From Blastococcus sp. TF02-09 (GTDB lineage Bacteria > Actinomycetota > Actinomycetes > Mycobacteriales > Geodermatophilaceae), in contig NZ_QOHH01000004.1 in assembly GCF_003319105.1 (NCBI RefSeq), positions 186,001 to 250,000 on the forward strand: a DNA stretch of 64,000 nucleotides, written 5' to 3'. A program made the translations under genes and the position numbers. The notes below the pieces were generated by a model. That model had not been told where the DNA came from and did not search any database. It was given only the letters and a program-made list of their open reading frames with translations. Below are positions 53,459 to 61,472 of this stretch, in pieces; position 1 is the stretch's first letter, and every line of letters begins with the position of its first letter.

Positions 53459-54109
53459 ATGCACGAGCAGGCGGACCGGAAGCGGAGCGGAGGGCGCGTG
53501 CAGGTGACGCGGACGGCGGTCATGGCAGCGGTGGTTGCCGTGCTCACGATCTCGGGCTGCTCGTCGTCCGGCGGCGGGGCCTCGACTGCACCGACCAGGA
53601 CGACGACCCCGGGGCCGTCGTCGAGCGCCGCACCGTCCGCGACCGATCCGGCCGACGAAGCACGAGCACAGGCCGTCGAGTTCCTCCCCACCTACGTCCA
53701 GACGATCGACGACCTCTACCTGGACCCGACGCGACCCCTCGACGACCTCTACGAGGTGGCCGTCGCGCCGGAGGCCACCAATCAGGCCACTGCCATCGGA
53801 ACCTTTCGTTCGCAGGGCTACCGGCAGGTCGGGCGATCCGAGCTGGTGACGGCGACTGCCGACAGCGTCGACCTCACGACCGATTCGGCGGCGTCGCCGT
53901 CATCAGCAGCCCCGACCGTCGTGGTCACCGCATGTGTCGACGTGGAGCAGGTGCAGGCGACCGATGCGTCCGGGACCTCCGTCGTCCCCGCCGACCGCCC
54001 GAGATACCTCGTCGCACGGTTGACGGTGGTCAACCCGGACTATCCGGACGCCTCCGGATGGCGGGTCAGCGAGGCTCCGAACAGGCAGGCGCAGTCATGC
54101 GACGGGTGA
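53459..54109 (+). CDS. predicted lipoprotein at the head of the Tad operon
   Basis: 216 residues. A 15-residue charged start precedes the signal segment TRTAVMAAVVAVLTISGC with lipobox ISGC (Cys at about 35). A Ser/Thr/Pro-rich linker follows, then a domain AVEFLPTYVQTIDDLYLDPT ... VTACVDVEQVQATD that looks like an NTF2-like small fold. The ATG at 53459 has GGGGGAGAGG upstream. The stop overlaps the next ORF by 13 nt. It may correspond to the lipoprotein subunit (TadD-like slot) of the machine, without sequence similarity. Confidence 0.75.
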   Translation: MHEQADRKRSGGRVQVTRTAVMAAVVAVLTISGCSSSGGGASTAPTRTTTPGPSSSAAPSATDPADEARAQAVEFLPTYVQTIDDLYLDPTRPLDDLYEVAVAPEATNQATAIGTFRSQGYRQVGRSELVTATADSVDLTTDSAASPSSAAPTVVVTACVDVEQVQATDASGTSVVPADRPRYLVARLTVVNPDYPDASGWRVSEAPNRQAQSCDG

Positions 54110-55053
54110 CGGTCGCGCTGTCCGGGGCGCTGCTCGGCCTCTGCGCCCAAGGCGTGTACTCGGGCACGGCCATAGCCGATCCGGTCGCCTGCCAGCAGTA
54201 CAACTCGCACGGCATCTGCGTGGTGGAGGCCGAGTCCGCTCAGCAGCCGGAAAGTCGGCCGGTCGCAGTGGGCTCCGGTAGCGGTGGTGAGAGTCAGGAG
54301 GCTTCCTGCACCCTGGACGCCACCGGCGCCGCCATCCCCTGCCAGGAGGGCCCATCGTGGTGGGTCCAGAGCTTGCAGTGCTACGCCCAGCCGATGCTCG
54401 AGCCACCGCCCAAGGACTTGCCGATCTGGGGCGGTCACACCGACGGCGCCATCTACCTGTGCACCTTCTACACCGACGGTGGGGCCTTTCCGGGCACGAA
54501 CGGGTTCTCGTTCTGGTCGGCCACCGCGCCGGCCGGCCCCGCAGCCGTTGACCCCGCGGTGCTTGCCGAGCAAGCGCTGCGCACCCTGACCCTCCCGGAG
54601 CCGACAACCGGTCGCTACCCGGCCGGGACCCTGCGGGACGGGCGGCCCTTCACCGTTGCCAACGCCTTCACGTGGTTCTGGACCGACCCCGAGTCGTTCC
54701 GGGCGCTGACCGCACGGGCGGACGCCGGCGGCGTCTGGGCGCAGGTGACGGTGACGCCGACCGCCCTGACATTCACCCCAGGCGACGGGGCCGAGGCGGT
54801 CTCGTGTCCCGGCCCCGGGTTGGCGTGGCAGCGCGGCGACGGCGTATGGGCGCCATCCCCGGCGGGCTGCCACTACCGGTATCCCCATTCGTCGATCCAC
54901 CAGCCCGATGAGCAGGTGACGGCGACCTACGGCATCAGTTGGTCGGTCGCCTGGACGTCGTCGACAGGAGCGAGCGGCACTCTGCCGGACCTGACGACGA
55001 CGTCGAACGCGACGTTCGCGGTTGCGGAGGTGCAGGCGGTGGTGACCGGATGA
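54097..55053 (+). CDS. secreted protein of unknown function in the Tad operon
   Basis: 318 residues with a Sec signal peptide (VTVALSGALLGLCAQGVYSG, cleavage near AIADP). The mature part has many cysteines in apparent pairs and aromatic-rich segments (GPSWWVQSLQCYAQPMLEPP, YLCTFYTDGG, TWFWTDPE). Immunoglobulin-like or beta-rich structure is a guess. No family was recognised. The ATG at 54097 overlaps the lipoprotein gene, and its stop overlaps the SAF-domain gene, so it is co-translated with them. Confidence 0.75.
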   Translation: MRRVTVALSGALLGLCAQGVYSGTAIADPVACQQYNSHGICVVEAESAQQPESRPVAVGSGSGGESQEASCTLDATGAAIPCQEGPSWWVQSLQCYAQPMLEPPPKDLPIWGGHTDGAIYLCTFYTDGGAFPGTNGFSFWSATAPAGPAAVDPAVLAEQALRTLTLPEPTTGRYPAGTLRDGRPFTVANAFTWFWTDPESFRALTARADAGGVWAQVTVTPTALTFTPGDGAEAVSCPGPGLAWQRGDGVWAPSPAGCHYRYPHSSIHQPDEQVTATYGISWSVAWTSSTGASGTLPDLTTTSNATFAVAEVQAVVTG

Positions 55054-55769
55054 CGGCACGAGCAGAGGCGACGACGACGTCAGCCGGGCGTTCCGCGGCT
55101 CCGGTACGGGAGGCGGCACCGCCACCGGTCCCCACGCTGCGGAGCGCAGCGGCGAGGCGGCGCACCAGCCGGAAGTCACTGGTCCTCAGCGTGCTCGTCG
55201 TCCTGCTCGGTGCCCTGATCGCCTTCGCCGCCGGCCGAATGCTGACTGCCGAGACCGAGGTGCTCGCGGTCGCCCGGGACGTGCAGGTGGGCTCGACGAT
55301 CACCGCCGACGACCTGACGATCGCGAACGTCACCGCGGACCCCAACCTGTCACCCGTCCCGGCGGCCCAGCAGTCCGAGGTCGTCGGGATGGTGGCGCAG
55401 GTCCCGCTGACCCGTGGCCAGCTGCTGACCCGCGCCCAGGTAGGCACGGGCACCGGACTCGCGGCCGGGGAGATGCTGGTCGCCCTGCCGTTGAAGGAAG
55501 GTCAGTTTCCCGCCCGAGGAGTGACGCCGGGGCAGCAGGTGCTGATCGTTTTGACTCCCGGTGCCGCGGGCTCCACCAGTGGGACCGATGCCATGGGTGG
55601 GACGTCCGATCGGCCGACCGAGGCAACCGTCGCCGAGGTGGGACCGGTGAACCCGACCACCCAGGTGACAGTCGTCGACGTGCGGGTCCGTGAGGACGAG
55701 GGTCCGGCGGTCGCCCAGCTCGCCTCCACCGGCAGCCTGGCCTTGATCCTGCTGCCGACGGGGCGGTGA
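55050..55769 (+). CDS. SAF-domain protein, CpaB/RcpC-like pilus assembly factor
   Basis: 239 residues. One membrane segment (SLVLSVLVVLLGALIAFAAG) precedes an SAF domain, about residues 70-135 (LAVARDVQVGSTITADDLTI, VGMVAQVPLTRGQLLTRAQV). A C-terminal beta domain follows. CpaB/RcpC proteins gate or stabilise the Tad secretion channel; in monoderms such proteins are kept without an outer-membrane secretin. The ATG at 55050 overlaps the preceding stop by 4 nt. Confidence 0.85.
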   Translation: MTARAEATTTSAGRSAAPVREAAPPPVPTLRSAAARRRTSRKSLVLSVLVVLLGALIAFAAGRMLTAETEVLAVARDVQVGSTITADDLTIANVTADPNLSPVPAAQQSEVVGMVAQVPLTRGQLLTRAQVGTGTGLAAGEMLVALPLKEGQFPARGVTPGQQVLIVLTPGAAGSTSGTDAMGGTSDRPTEATVAEVGPVNPTTQVTVVDVRVREDEGPAVAQLASTGSLALILLPTGR

Positions 55770-55773
55770 CCGG

Positions 55774-56556
55774 GTGCTGACCATCGTGGCCTCCGGCAAG
55801 GCAGCCCCTGGCGTGTCCACGTCCGCGTGGGCGCTGGCCTTGTCCTGGCCCCGACCGCTGCTGCTCGCCGACTGCGATCACGCCGGCGGCGATCTGGCAC
55901 CGGGGCTGCTGGCCGGACGGGTCAGCGTCGACCGGGGCCTGCTGTCCTGGTCGGCTGCCGCTCGTCGAGGGTTGCCGGCGACGGCGGCCGCCACACTGTT
56001 CGCCGAGCACGCGGCGCAGGTCCCCGAGCATCCGCAGGTGTCGCTGATCCCCGGCTTCACGACGGCCACGCAGGGGGCCTCGTTCACCTCCGAAACGTGG
56101 GAGCGGCTCGCGCTGGCACTGGCAGCGTCGACCACCGCCATGGGCCGGGACGCCATGGTGGACGCCGGACGACTGGTCACCGATCGGGGATGTTGGCCGG
56201 TCCTGCGGGCCGCTGACCAGGTGCTCCTGGCGGTGCGGCCCAGCGTGCGGTCGGTGCACGCGGCACAGGACGCCGTGCGGCGGGTGCGTCAGGAGCTCGG
56301 TGACCTGGCGAACGTGGCCGCACTGGTGGTCGGAACCGGGCCGTACTCGGCCGGCGAGGTGGTCACGGCGCTGCAACTGCCGCTCGCCGGGGTGCTGCCC
56401 TACGACCCGGGCACGGCAGCTGCCCTCTCCGATGGCGCGGTCTCGAGCATGAAGACGCTGCGGCGGTCCGCGCTGATGCGGGCGGCGTCGTCCCTAGCCG
56501 GCGAGCTGGCTGACTCCGCCGAGGCATCCTCGATGGCTGAGGCGGTGGCCGGATGA
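55774..56556 (+). CDS. TadZ/CpaE-like ParA-family protein with degenerate P-loop
   Basis: 260 residues. The ParA/MinD-like fold is suggested by IVASGKAAPGVSTSAWALAL, PLLLADCDHAGGDLAPGLLA, and the later DQVLLAVRPSVRSVHAAQDA and LPLAGVLPYDPG. The deviant Walker A KGGxGKS/T is reduced to KAAPGVST, so ATP binding may be weak or lost. TadZ proteins localise the Tad machine to a cell pole or site. The GTG is at 55774; its stop overlaps the tadA ATG. Confidence 0.8.
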   Translation: MLTIVASGKAAPGVSTSAWALALSWPRPLLLADCDHAGGDLAPGLLAGRVSVDRGLLSWSAAARRGLPATAAATLFAEHAAQVPEHPQVSLIPGFTTATQGASFTSETWERLALALAASTTAMGRDAMVDAGRLVTDRGCWPVLRAADQVLLAVRPSVRSVHAAQDAVRRVRQELGDLANVAALVVGTGPYSAGEVVTALQLPLAGVLPYDPGTAAALSDGAVSSMKTLRRSALMRAASSLAGELADSAEASSMAEAVAG

Positions 56557-58073
56557 GCCGCAAGAACACTCGGGCGCCATCCTCGACAGCACCGGAGCCC
56601 CTGCAGGTCCAAACGCGCCCGCTGCTGCCCAGCTTCGGAGCCGACGTCCCGGGAGACGTGCACCGGGCCGAGACCACGCCGTCCGATGCCGCGGACCTCA
56701 CCGAGGCCGAGTACCGCGTCGTGGGGGAGCTGCGCGACCGGGTGTCGACGCGGTTGACAGCGGAGGACAAGAACTACGCGGCCGGTCCGCGTCGGGAACT
56801 GACCAAGAAGCTGATCCGCGACGAATACGACCAGTGGCTGCTGCACGAGGCCAACCGCGGCCGGGCCGTCCCCGCGGTGTCCACCGAGGACAGAATCTTC
56901 GCCGCCGTACTGGCCGAGCTCGACGGACTGGGGCGGCTGGCACCGCTGCTGACTCGGGACGACGTGGAGGACATCCACTTCGAGGGCTGCGACCCGACCG
57001 TGCTGCGCACGGTGGACGGCCAGCTGGTGGCCGGTCCGCCGATTGCCTCCACCGACGAGGAACTCGAGCAGCTGCTGCGGTCGATCGGATCACGCTCGGA
57101 CGGCGGGCAGACCAGCCGCGAGTTCTCCTCGGCCAGCCCCATCCTCAACGTGCGTCTGAAGGGCGTCACCCAGCTGGGCGCGCGCCTGCAGGCCGCGATG
57201 GACGTGCTGCCCCGCCCGGCCGGAGTGATCCGGGTGCACCGCTTCTCCGACCCGAGCCTGGACGACCTGCACCGGCTCAACATGGTCGACTCACCGATCC
57301 GGGCCTTCTTGCGCGCGGTGATCGAGGCCGGCGTCTCGCCGCTCGTGACCGGGGCGCCGGGCGTCGGGAAGACGACCCTGCTGCGCGCGCTCGGCAACGC
57401 GATCCCGTGGAACAACGTGGTCATCACCGTGGAGGACGAGCGGGAGCTCGGCCTGCACCTGCCGCGGTGGGATCCCGACCAGCAGCGACTGGTCAAGCGG
57501 CACGCCGTCTGCCGCCCCTTCGAGTCGCGGCTGCCCAACGCCGAGGGCAGGGGCGGATTCGACATGGGGGACGCCCTGCACCTGGCGCTCCGGGCCTCGC
57601 CGACCTGGGTGCTGGTCGGCGAGGTCCGCGGCGCCTACGTCACCTCCTTGCTGGAGGCTGCGACCAGCGGCATCGCCTCGGTGATGTGCACGGTCCACTC
57701 CCCGTCGGCCGAGGGCGTCTTCGACAAGGTCCTGATCAACGCGCTCAAGGCACACCCGACCCCGTCACCGGAGCTGGTCCTGCGCTCGCTGGCCGCCCTC
57801 GGCCTGGTCGTGCACGTACACCGCGACCACGGCTACGCCCGGTTCGTGTCCGGCATCTACGAACTGGGTGCGATCGGCGACTCCGGTCGCCCCGACCTCA
57901 AGCCGATCTTCGCGCCGCGACCCGACGACGGCCGCGCTCGGGCCACCGGGCCGGGGATGCTCAGCGACTCGCTGGCCGAACGGCTGACCGCGGTCGGCTT
58001 CGACCCGAACTGGCTGCACCCGGATGCCTCCGACTGGCCCACCGACCTCCGCCGGCAGGAGTGGGCGTCGTGA
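56553..58073 (+). CDS. tadA: TadA/CpaF-type secretion ATPase
   Basis: 506-residue hexameric type II/IV secretion-like ATPase that powers pilus assembly. The N-terminal domain contains KKLIRDEYDQWLLHEANRGR. The motor has DVEDIHFEGCDPTVLRTVDG, RVHRFSDPSLDDLHRLNMVD, Walker A GAPGVGKTT with Lys273, VITVEDERELGLHLPRW, and the Walker B/His-box region WVLVGEVRGAYVTSLLEAAT, SVMCTVHSPSAEGVFDK. The ATG at 56553 follows the TadZ-like gene with a 4-nt overlap. Looks complete. Confidence 0.94.
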   Translation: MSRKNTRAPSSTAPEPLQVQTRPLLPSFGADVPGDVHRAETTPSDAADLTEAEYRVVGELRDRVSTRLTAEDKNYAAGPRRELTKKLIRDEYDQWLLHEANRGRAVPAVSTEDRIFAAVLAELDGLGRLAPLLTRDDVEDIHFEGCDPTVLRTVDGQLVAGPPIASTDEELEQLLRSIGSRSDGGQTSREFSSASPILNVRLKGVTQLGARLQAAMDVLPRPAGVIRVHRFSDPSLDDLHRLNMVDSPIRAFLRAVIEAGVSPLVTGAPGVGKTTLLRALGNAIPWNNVVITVEDERELGLHLPRWDPDQQRLVKRHAVCRPFESRLPNAEGRGGFDMGDALHLALRASPTWVLVGEVRGAYVTSLLEAATSGIASVMCTVHSPSAEGVFDKVLINALKAHPTPSPELVLRSLAALGLVVHVHRDHGYARFVSGIYELGAIGDSGRPDLKPIFAPRPDDGRARATGPGMLSDSLAERLTAVGFDPNWLHPDASDWPTDLRRQEWAS

Positions 58074-58933
58074 CCGCCGGGATGCTGCTGCTCGTCCTCG
58101 CCGGGCTGCTGGTCTCCGGCGGTCTGGTCGCCGCGGTCGCGGCGGTCCGTGGGGTCGGCCTGTCCGCTGGTTCGCTGTCCGTGCGCCGCTCCCACCGGCG
58201 ACGGATCACGCCACTGCACCTCGGCGCGGTGGCAACCGGGGTGCTCGCGCTGCTGATCACCGGTTGGCCGGTCGCCGCGCTGGCCGCAGCCGGTGGTGCC
58301 GTCTTCATCCCCAAGGTGCTCGGCGGCGGCAAGGCTGCCAAGCGGATGATCGCCACCTCTGAGGCGCTGGCGGACTGGACACGGCGGCTGGCGGACCTGA
58401 TCAGCTCGGGCGCTGCCGGTTCGACCCGGGATGCGCTGCGCCGCTCGCTGAGCTCGGCGCCGGAGGCGATCGCGCCGGCGGTCACCAACCTGGTGACCCG
58501 GATGGGGCCTCAGGGCGTGGAGTCCGCGCTGCGGCAGTTCGCCCGTGAGGTCGACGACCCGGCCGCCGACAAGATCGCCATGGTGCTCATCCTGCGGGAG
58601 CGGAACGGCGGGCCAGGTCTGGCCGAGGTGCTCACCGCGCTGGCCGCAGACCTCGACGACCGCTCGCGGATGGTTCGCGAGGTGGAGGCCGAGCGCGCCA
58701 AGCCACGGGCGAACATGCGCACCATCGTGGTGGTCACCCTGCTCCTGGTCGTCGCGATGACGCTGTTCGCCCGTACCTTCCTGTCCGGCTACTCCACGCC
58801 TCTTGGGCAGGTGGCGTTGCTCCTGGACGTCGTGCTCTTCGGGACGGCGCTGCGGTGGATGCGCCGCCTGTCCGACCCGCCCCGGCCGCCGCGTGTGCTC
58901 GTCGACCCCGATCTGGTCACGGTGGACCGGTGA
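58070..58933 (+). CDS. tadB: TadB-like inner-membrane platform protein (T2SS F family)
   Basis: 287 residues of the type II secretion F-domain family. Two N-terminal membrane helices (MLLLVLAGLLVSGGLVAAVA and GAVATGVLALLITGWPVAAL) are followed by the cytoplasmic F domain, about residues 85-215 (ADWTRRLADLISSGAAGSTR, FAREVDDPAADKIAMVLILR, LDDRSRMVREVEAERAK). Two C-terminal helices close it. The GTG at 58070 overlaps the tadA stop. Confidence 0.9.
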   Translation: MTAGMLLLVLAGLLVSGGLVAAVAAVRGVGLSAGSLSVRRSHRRRITPLHLGAVATGVLALLITGWPVAALAAAGGAVFIPKVLGGGKAAKRMIATSEALADWTRRLADLISSGAAGSTRDALRRSLSSAPEAIAPAVTNLVTRMGPQGVESALRQFAREVDDPAADKIAMVLILRERNGGPGLAEVLTALAADLDDRSRMVREVEAERAKPRANMRTIVVVTLLLVVAMTLFARTFLSGYSTPLGQVALLLDVVLFGTALRWMRRLSDPPRPPRVLVDPDLVTVDR

Positions 58934-59838
58934 CCGGGCTGCAGACGGCCACCCTGGCCGGCATGGTGGTGGCGCTCGGTCTCGTCCTCGCGGCCCGGGC
59001 GCTGCGTCCCGCGCCGCCGGCGCTGATCGCGGCGCTCGAACAGCTCTCGGCCAGCCCGACCGCGGGAACCTCGCCCCCGTCGGGAACGACGTCGAACTCG
59101 GCGGGGGACCGGCGGACCTGGTTGCCGTCGGCGATGGTTCGCGTGGTCGAGGGGCGCCTCGGCGTCCCCGATGCCGACCTGGCCATCCTCGGCCAGACCC
59201 GCAACGAGCTTGCCGCGCGCAAGCTAACCCTCGCCCTCGCCGGGTTGCTCGCCCCCGCGGTGCTCGGCCTCGTCGCCGTGCTGGTCGACATGCCGGTGCC
59301 GTTCGTCGTGCCCGGCGCCGTCGGGCTGGGGTTGGCTGCGGTCGGGTGGCTGCTCCCGTCGGCCGAGGCCCGGGAGGCGGCGGGGAAGGCGCGGGCGGAG
59401 TTCCGCAGCAACTTGGAGTCCTTCCTCACCCTGGTGGCCGGCGAGCGCCGGGCGCGAGGATCGGTCGAGCAGGCCCTCGAGGAGGCCGCGGAGATCTCGG
59501 GCAGCCTGCCGTTCGTCCGCATGCGGCGCGCGATCCGGCGCGCCGCGCTGTCCGGTCGCAAGCCTTGGAGCGACCTGCGCGACCTCGGTGACGAGCTCGC
59601 GGTTCCCGAGCTGCGCAGCCTCGCCGACATCGCCGCGGTGGCCGCCGACGGGGCGTCGGTCTACAACACCTTGCTGGCCAGTGCCCGCACCCTCCGGCAC
59701 GCCGAACTGTCCGATGCTCGCAGCCAGGCCAACGAGGTCAGCGAGCGGATGTCCCGCCCGCTGGCGCTGCTCGTCACCGGGCTGACTCTGTTCGTCCTGG
59801 TCCCGTTCCTGCTCCGCATGTTCGCCGTCAGCACCTGA
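58930..59838 (+). CDS. tadC: TadC-like inner-membrane platform protein (T2SS F family)
   Basis: 302 residues, the partner of TadB. Helices are at the N-terminus (LQTATLAGMVVALGLVLAAR), about 100-150, and the C-terminus (LALLVTGLTLFVLVPFLLRM). The F domain has ARAEFRSNLESFLTLVAGER, SVEQALEEAAEISGSLPFVR and VPELRSLADIAAVAADGASV. The GTG at 58930 overlaps tadB by 4 nt. The small pilin gene follows after 23 bp. Confidence 0.9.
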   Translation: MTGLQTATLAGMVVALGLVLAARALRPAPPALIAALEQLSASPTAGTSPPSGTTSNSAGDRRTWLPSAMVRVVEGRLGVPDADLAILGQTRNELAARKLTLALAGLLAPAVLGLVAVLVDMPVPFVVPGAVGLGLAAVGWLLPSAEAREAAGKARAEFRSNLESFLTLVAGERRARGSVEQALEEAAEISGSLPFVRMRRAIRRAALSGRKPWSDLRDLGDELAVPELRSLADIAAVAADGASVYNTLLASARTLRHAELSDARSQANEVSERMSRPLALLVTGLTLFVLVPFLLRMFAVST

Positions 59839-59861
59839 CCGCACCACCAACGGGAGGTCCC

Positions 59862-60098
59862 ATGTTCCAGCTCACAACCCGTCGCGATCGCCTTCGCGCA
59901 GTCCTGGCTCTCCAGGCTGCGCTGCACGCCGCAGTCCTGACGGCGTTCGCGTGGCTGCGCGCCGAGCACGTGCGCGACGACCGCGGCTCAGACTCCTCCG
60001 AGAAGGCCTTCATGGTCATCCTGGCCATCGCGCTCGGCGGCGCGGTCACCGTCGCCGCGGTGGCGTTCGTGGCCAGCAAGACGGCGCTGTTCCAGTAG
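59862..60098 (+). CDS. Flp-type pilin (major pilin candidate)
   Basis: 78 residues. A positively charged leader ends in DDRG, followed by SDSSEKAF and a hydrophobic stem MVILAIALGGAVTVAAVAFV, giving the prepilin pattern G^xxxxE with Glu at +5. The leader is unusually long (about 42 residues, ATG 59862, with GGGAGG upstream). The mature pilin would be about 36 residues, typical of Flp. It ends with TAG. Confidence 0.85.
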   Translation: MFQLTTRRDRLRAVLALQAALHAAVLTAFAWLRAEHVRDDRGSDSSEKAFMVILAIALGGAVTVAAVAFVASKTALFQ

Positions 60099-60118
60099 CG
60101 AGACGCACCAGCAGCGCC

Positions 60119-60586
60119 ATGCCTGGATCCCGTGCCCGGAGACGCACCGCGGTACCGCCGTGCGGTGTGGTCGTGCGTCCAGGCCTGCCGAGCCGCGGTG
60201 GCGGGAGCGATCGGGGTTCGTCGAGCGTCGAGTTCGCCATCCTGTTCCCGATCATTGTCACCCTGTTGCTCGCCGGCCCGCAGCTGGCGATGTGGTACTT
60301 CGCCCGCGAAGCTGCCGACGCCGCCGCGCACGCTGGGGCGCGGGCAGCCAGCGTCAGCGGCGCGGCCGGGGGAGCGGGACAAGAAGCGGCCGACCAGTAC
60401 CTGGCCCGACTCGGCAGCGGCACCATCACCCGCTACTCGGTGGAGGAACAGGACACCGCCACCACGGTCACCGTCCACGTCACCGCCGAGGTGCCCAACG
60501 TGATACCGCTGCCCGGCTTCGCCCCGACCGTCGACGTCACGGTGACGCGCGGCAGGGAGCGCTTCACCACGCCGGACTCGCCATGA
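60119..60586 (+). CDS. TadE-like pseudopilin
   Basis: 155 residues. The leader ends SDRG and the mature part starts SSSVEFAILFPIIVTLLLAG, with Glu at +5 in the prepilin pattern. The extracytoplasmic part is AREAADAAAHAGARAASV and a C-terminal beta region. The ATG is at 60119; the stop overlaps the next ATG. Confidence 0.85.
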   Translation: MPGSRARRRTAVPPCGVVVRPGLPSRGGGSDRGSSSVEFAILFPIIVTLLLAGPQLAMWYFAREAADAAAHAGARAASVSGAAGGAGQEAADQYLARLGSGTITRYSVEEQDTATTVTVHVTAEVPNVIPLPGFAPTVDVTVTRGRERFTTPDSP

Positions 60587-61047
60587 ACCGCCGTCTGCAG
60601 CTGGTCACCGCTCCGACCGGCCCGCCGCGGAGAGATGATCGCGGCTCCGAGTCCGTCGAGCTGGCCATCCTGCTGCCGGTCGGCATCTTGATCCTCGCGA
60701 TGTTGGTGATCGGAGCCCGGATCGCACTGGCCGGCGACCGCGTCAGCGGCGTCGCCGGCATCGCCGCCCGAGACGCCTCGCTCGCCCGCTCAGCCAGCGC
60801 CGCTCAGCAGGTCGCCACGGCCAGCGCCGCCGACGCGCTGGCCGACCGGAACCTGCACTGTGCCGACGTCCAGGTGAGCGTCGACACCACCGGGTTCAAC
60901 AGCGCCCCAGGCGTTCCAGCGTCGGTCACCGTGACCGTGGCATGCACCGTCGGCCTGTCCGACATCGGGGTGGCCGGACTGCCCGGCTCGCGCACCCTGC
61001 GTGACACCGCCACCAGCCCTCTCGACCCCGCCCGGGAGCTGTCGTGA
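60583..61047 (+). CDS. TadE/TadG-like pseudopilin
   Basis: 154 residues. The leader DDRG precedes SESVELAILLPVGILILAML, again G^xxxxE. The periplasmic-side part is Ser/Ala-rich with two Cys (LHCADVQVSV ... VACTVGLS) that may pair. It overlaps both neighbours by 4 nt. Function as a minor pilin is inferred. Confidence 0.83.
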   Translation: MNRRLQLVTAPTGPPRRDDRGSESVELAILLPVGILILAMLVIGARIALAGDRVSGVAGIAARDASLARSASAAQQVATASAADALADRNLHCADVQVSVDTTGFNSAPGVPASVTVTVACTVGLSDIGVAGLPGSRTLRDTATSPLDPARELS

Positions 61048-61472
61048 CCCGCCCGGGGCGGACCGACGCCCTAGTCCGCGACGACGAGCGCGGGTCGGTG
61101 GCGGTCCTCTTCTGCTTCATCGTGCTGATCGCCAGCGTCCTGGTGACCGGCCTCGTGGACGCCGGCACGGCGATCCAAGCGGCCAACCGCGCCGACACGT
61201 ACTCCGCCGAGGCGGCCCGGGCGGCCAGCATCGCGGTCGGCCCGGTTCCTACCGGAGGCAGCGCGGACGCCACGTTGGCCGTGAACGCCGCCCGCGACTA
61301 CCTCGAGCAGGCCGGCGCGGTCGGCACGGTGAACGTCCTCGGCCCCGGCGTGGTCGAGGTCAGCGTGACCGTCACCGCCTCGACACCCCTGCTCGGCATC
61401 CCGGTCAGCCAGACCCGCACCCACACCGCACAACTGCTGGTCGGCGTCACTCAAGGGGAGGGCTTGTCGTGA
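61044..61472 (+). CDS. TadE-like secreted pseudopilin without the +5 Glu
   Basis: 142 residues. DDERG is followed by SVAVLFCFIVLIASVLVTGL; the glycine is present but the +5 Glu is Leu, as in the TadE-like proteins of actinobacterial secretion neighbourhoods. The rest contains AAEAARAASIAVGP-like helices (YSAEAARAASIAVG) and a beta region. GTG 61044, overlapping the preceding stop. Processing by TadV is uncertain. Confidence 0.8.
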   Translation: MTRPGRTDALVRDDERGSVAVLFCFIVLIASVLVTGLVDAGTAIQAANRADTYSAEAARAASIAVGPVPTGGSADATLAVNAARDYLEQAGAVGTVNVLGPGVVEVSVTVTASTPLLGIPVSQTRTHTAQLLVGVTQGEGLS

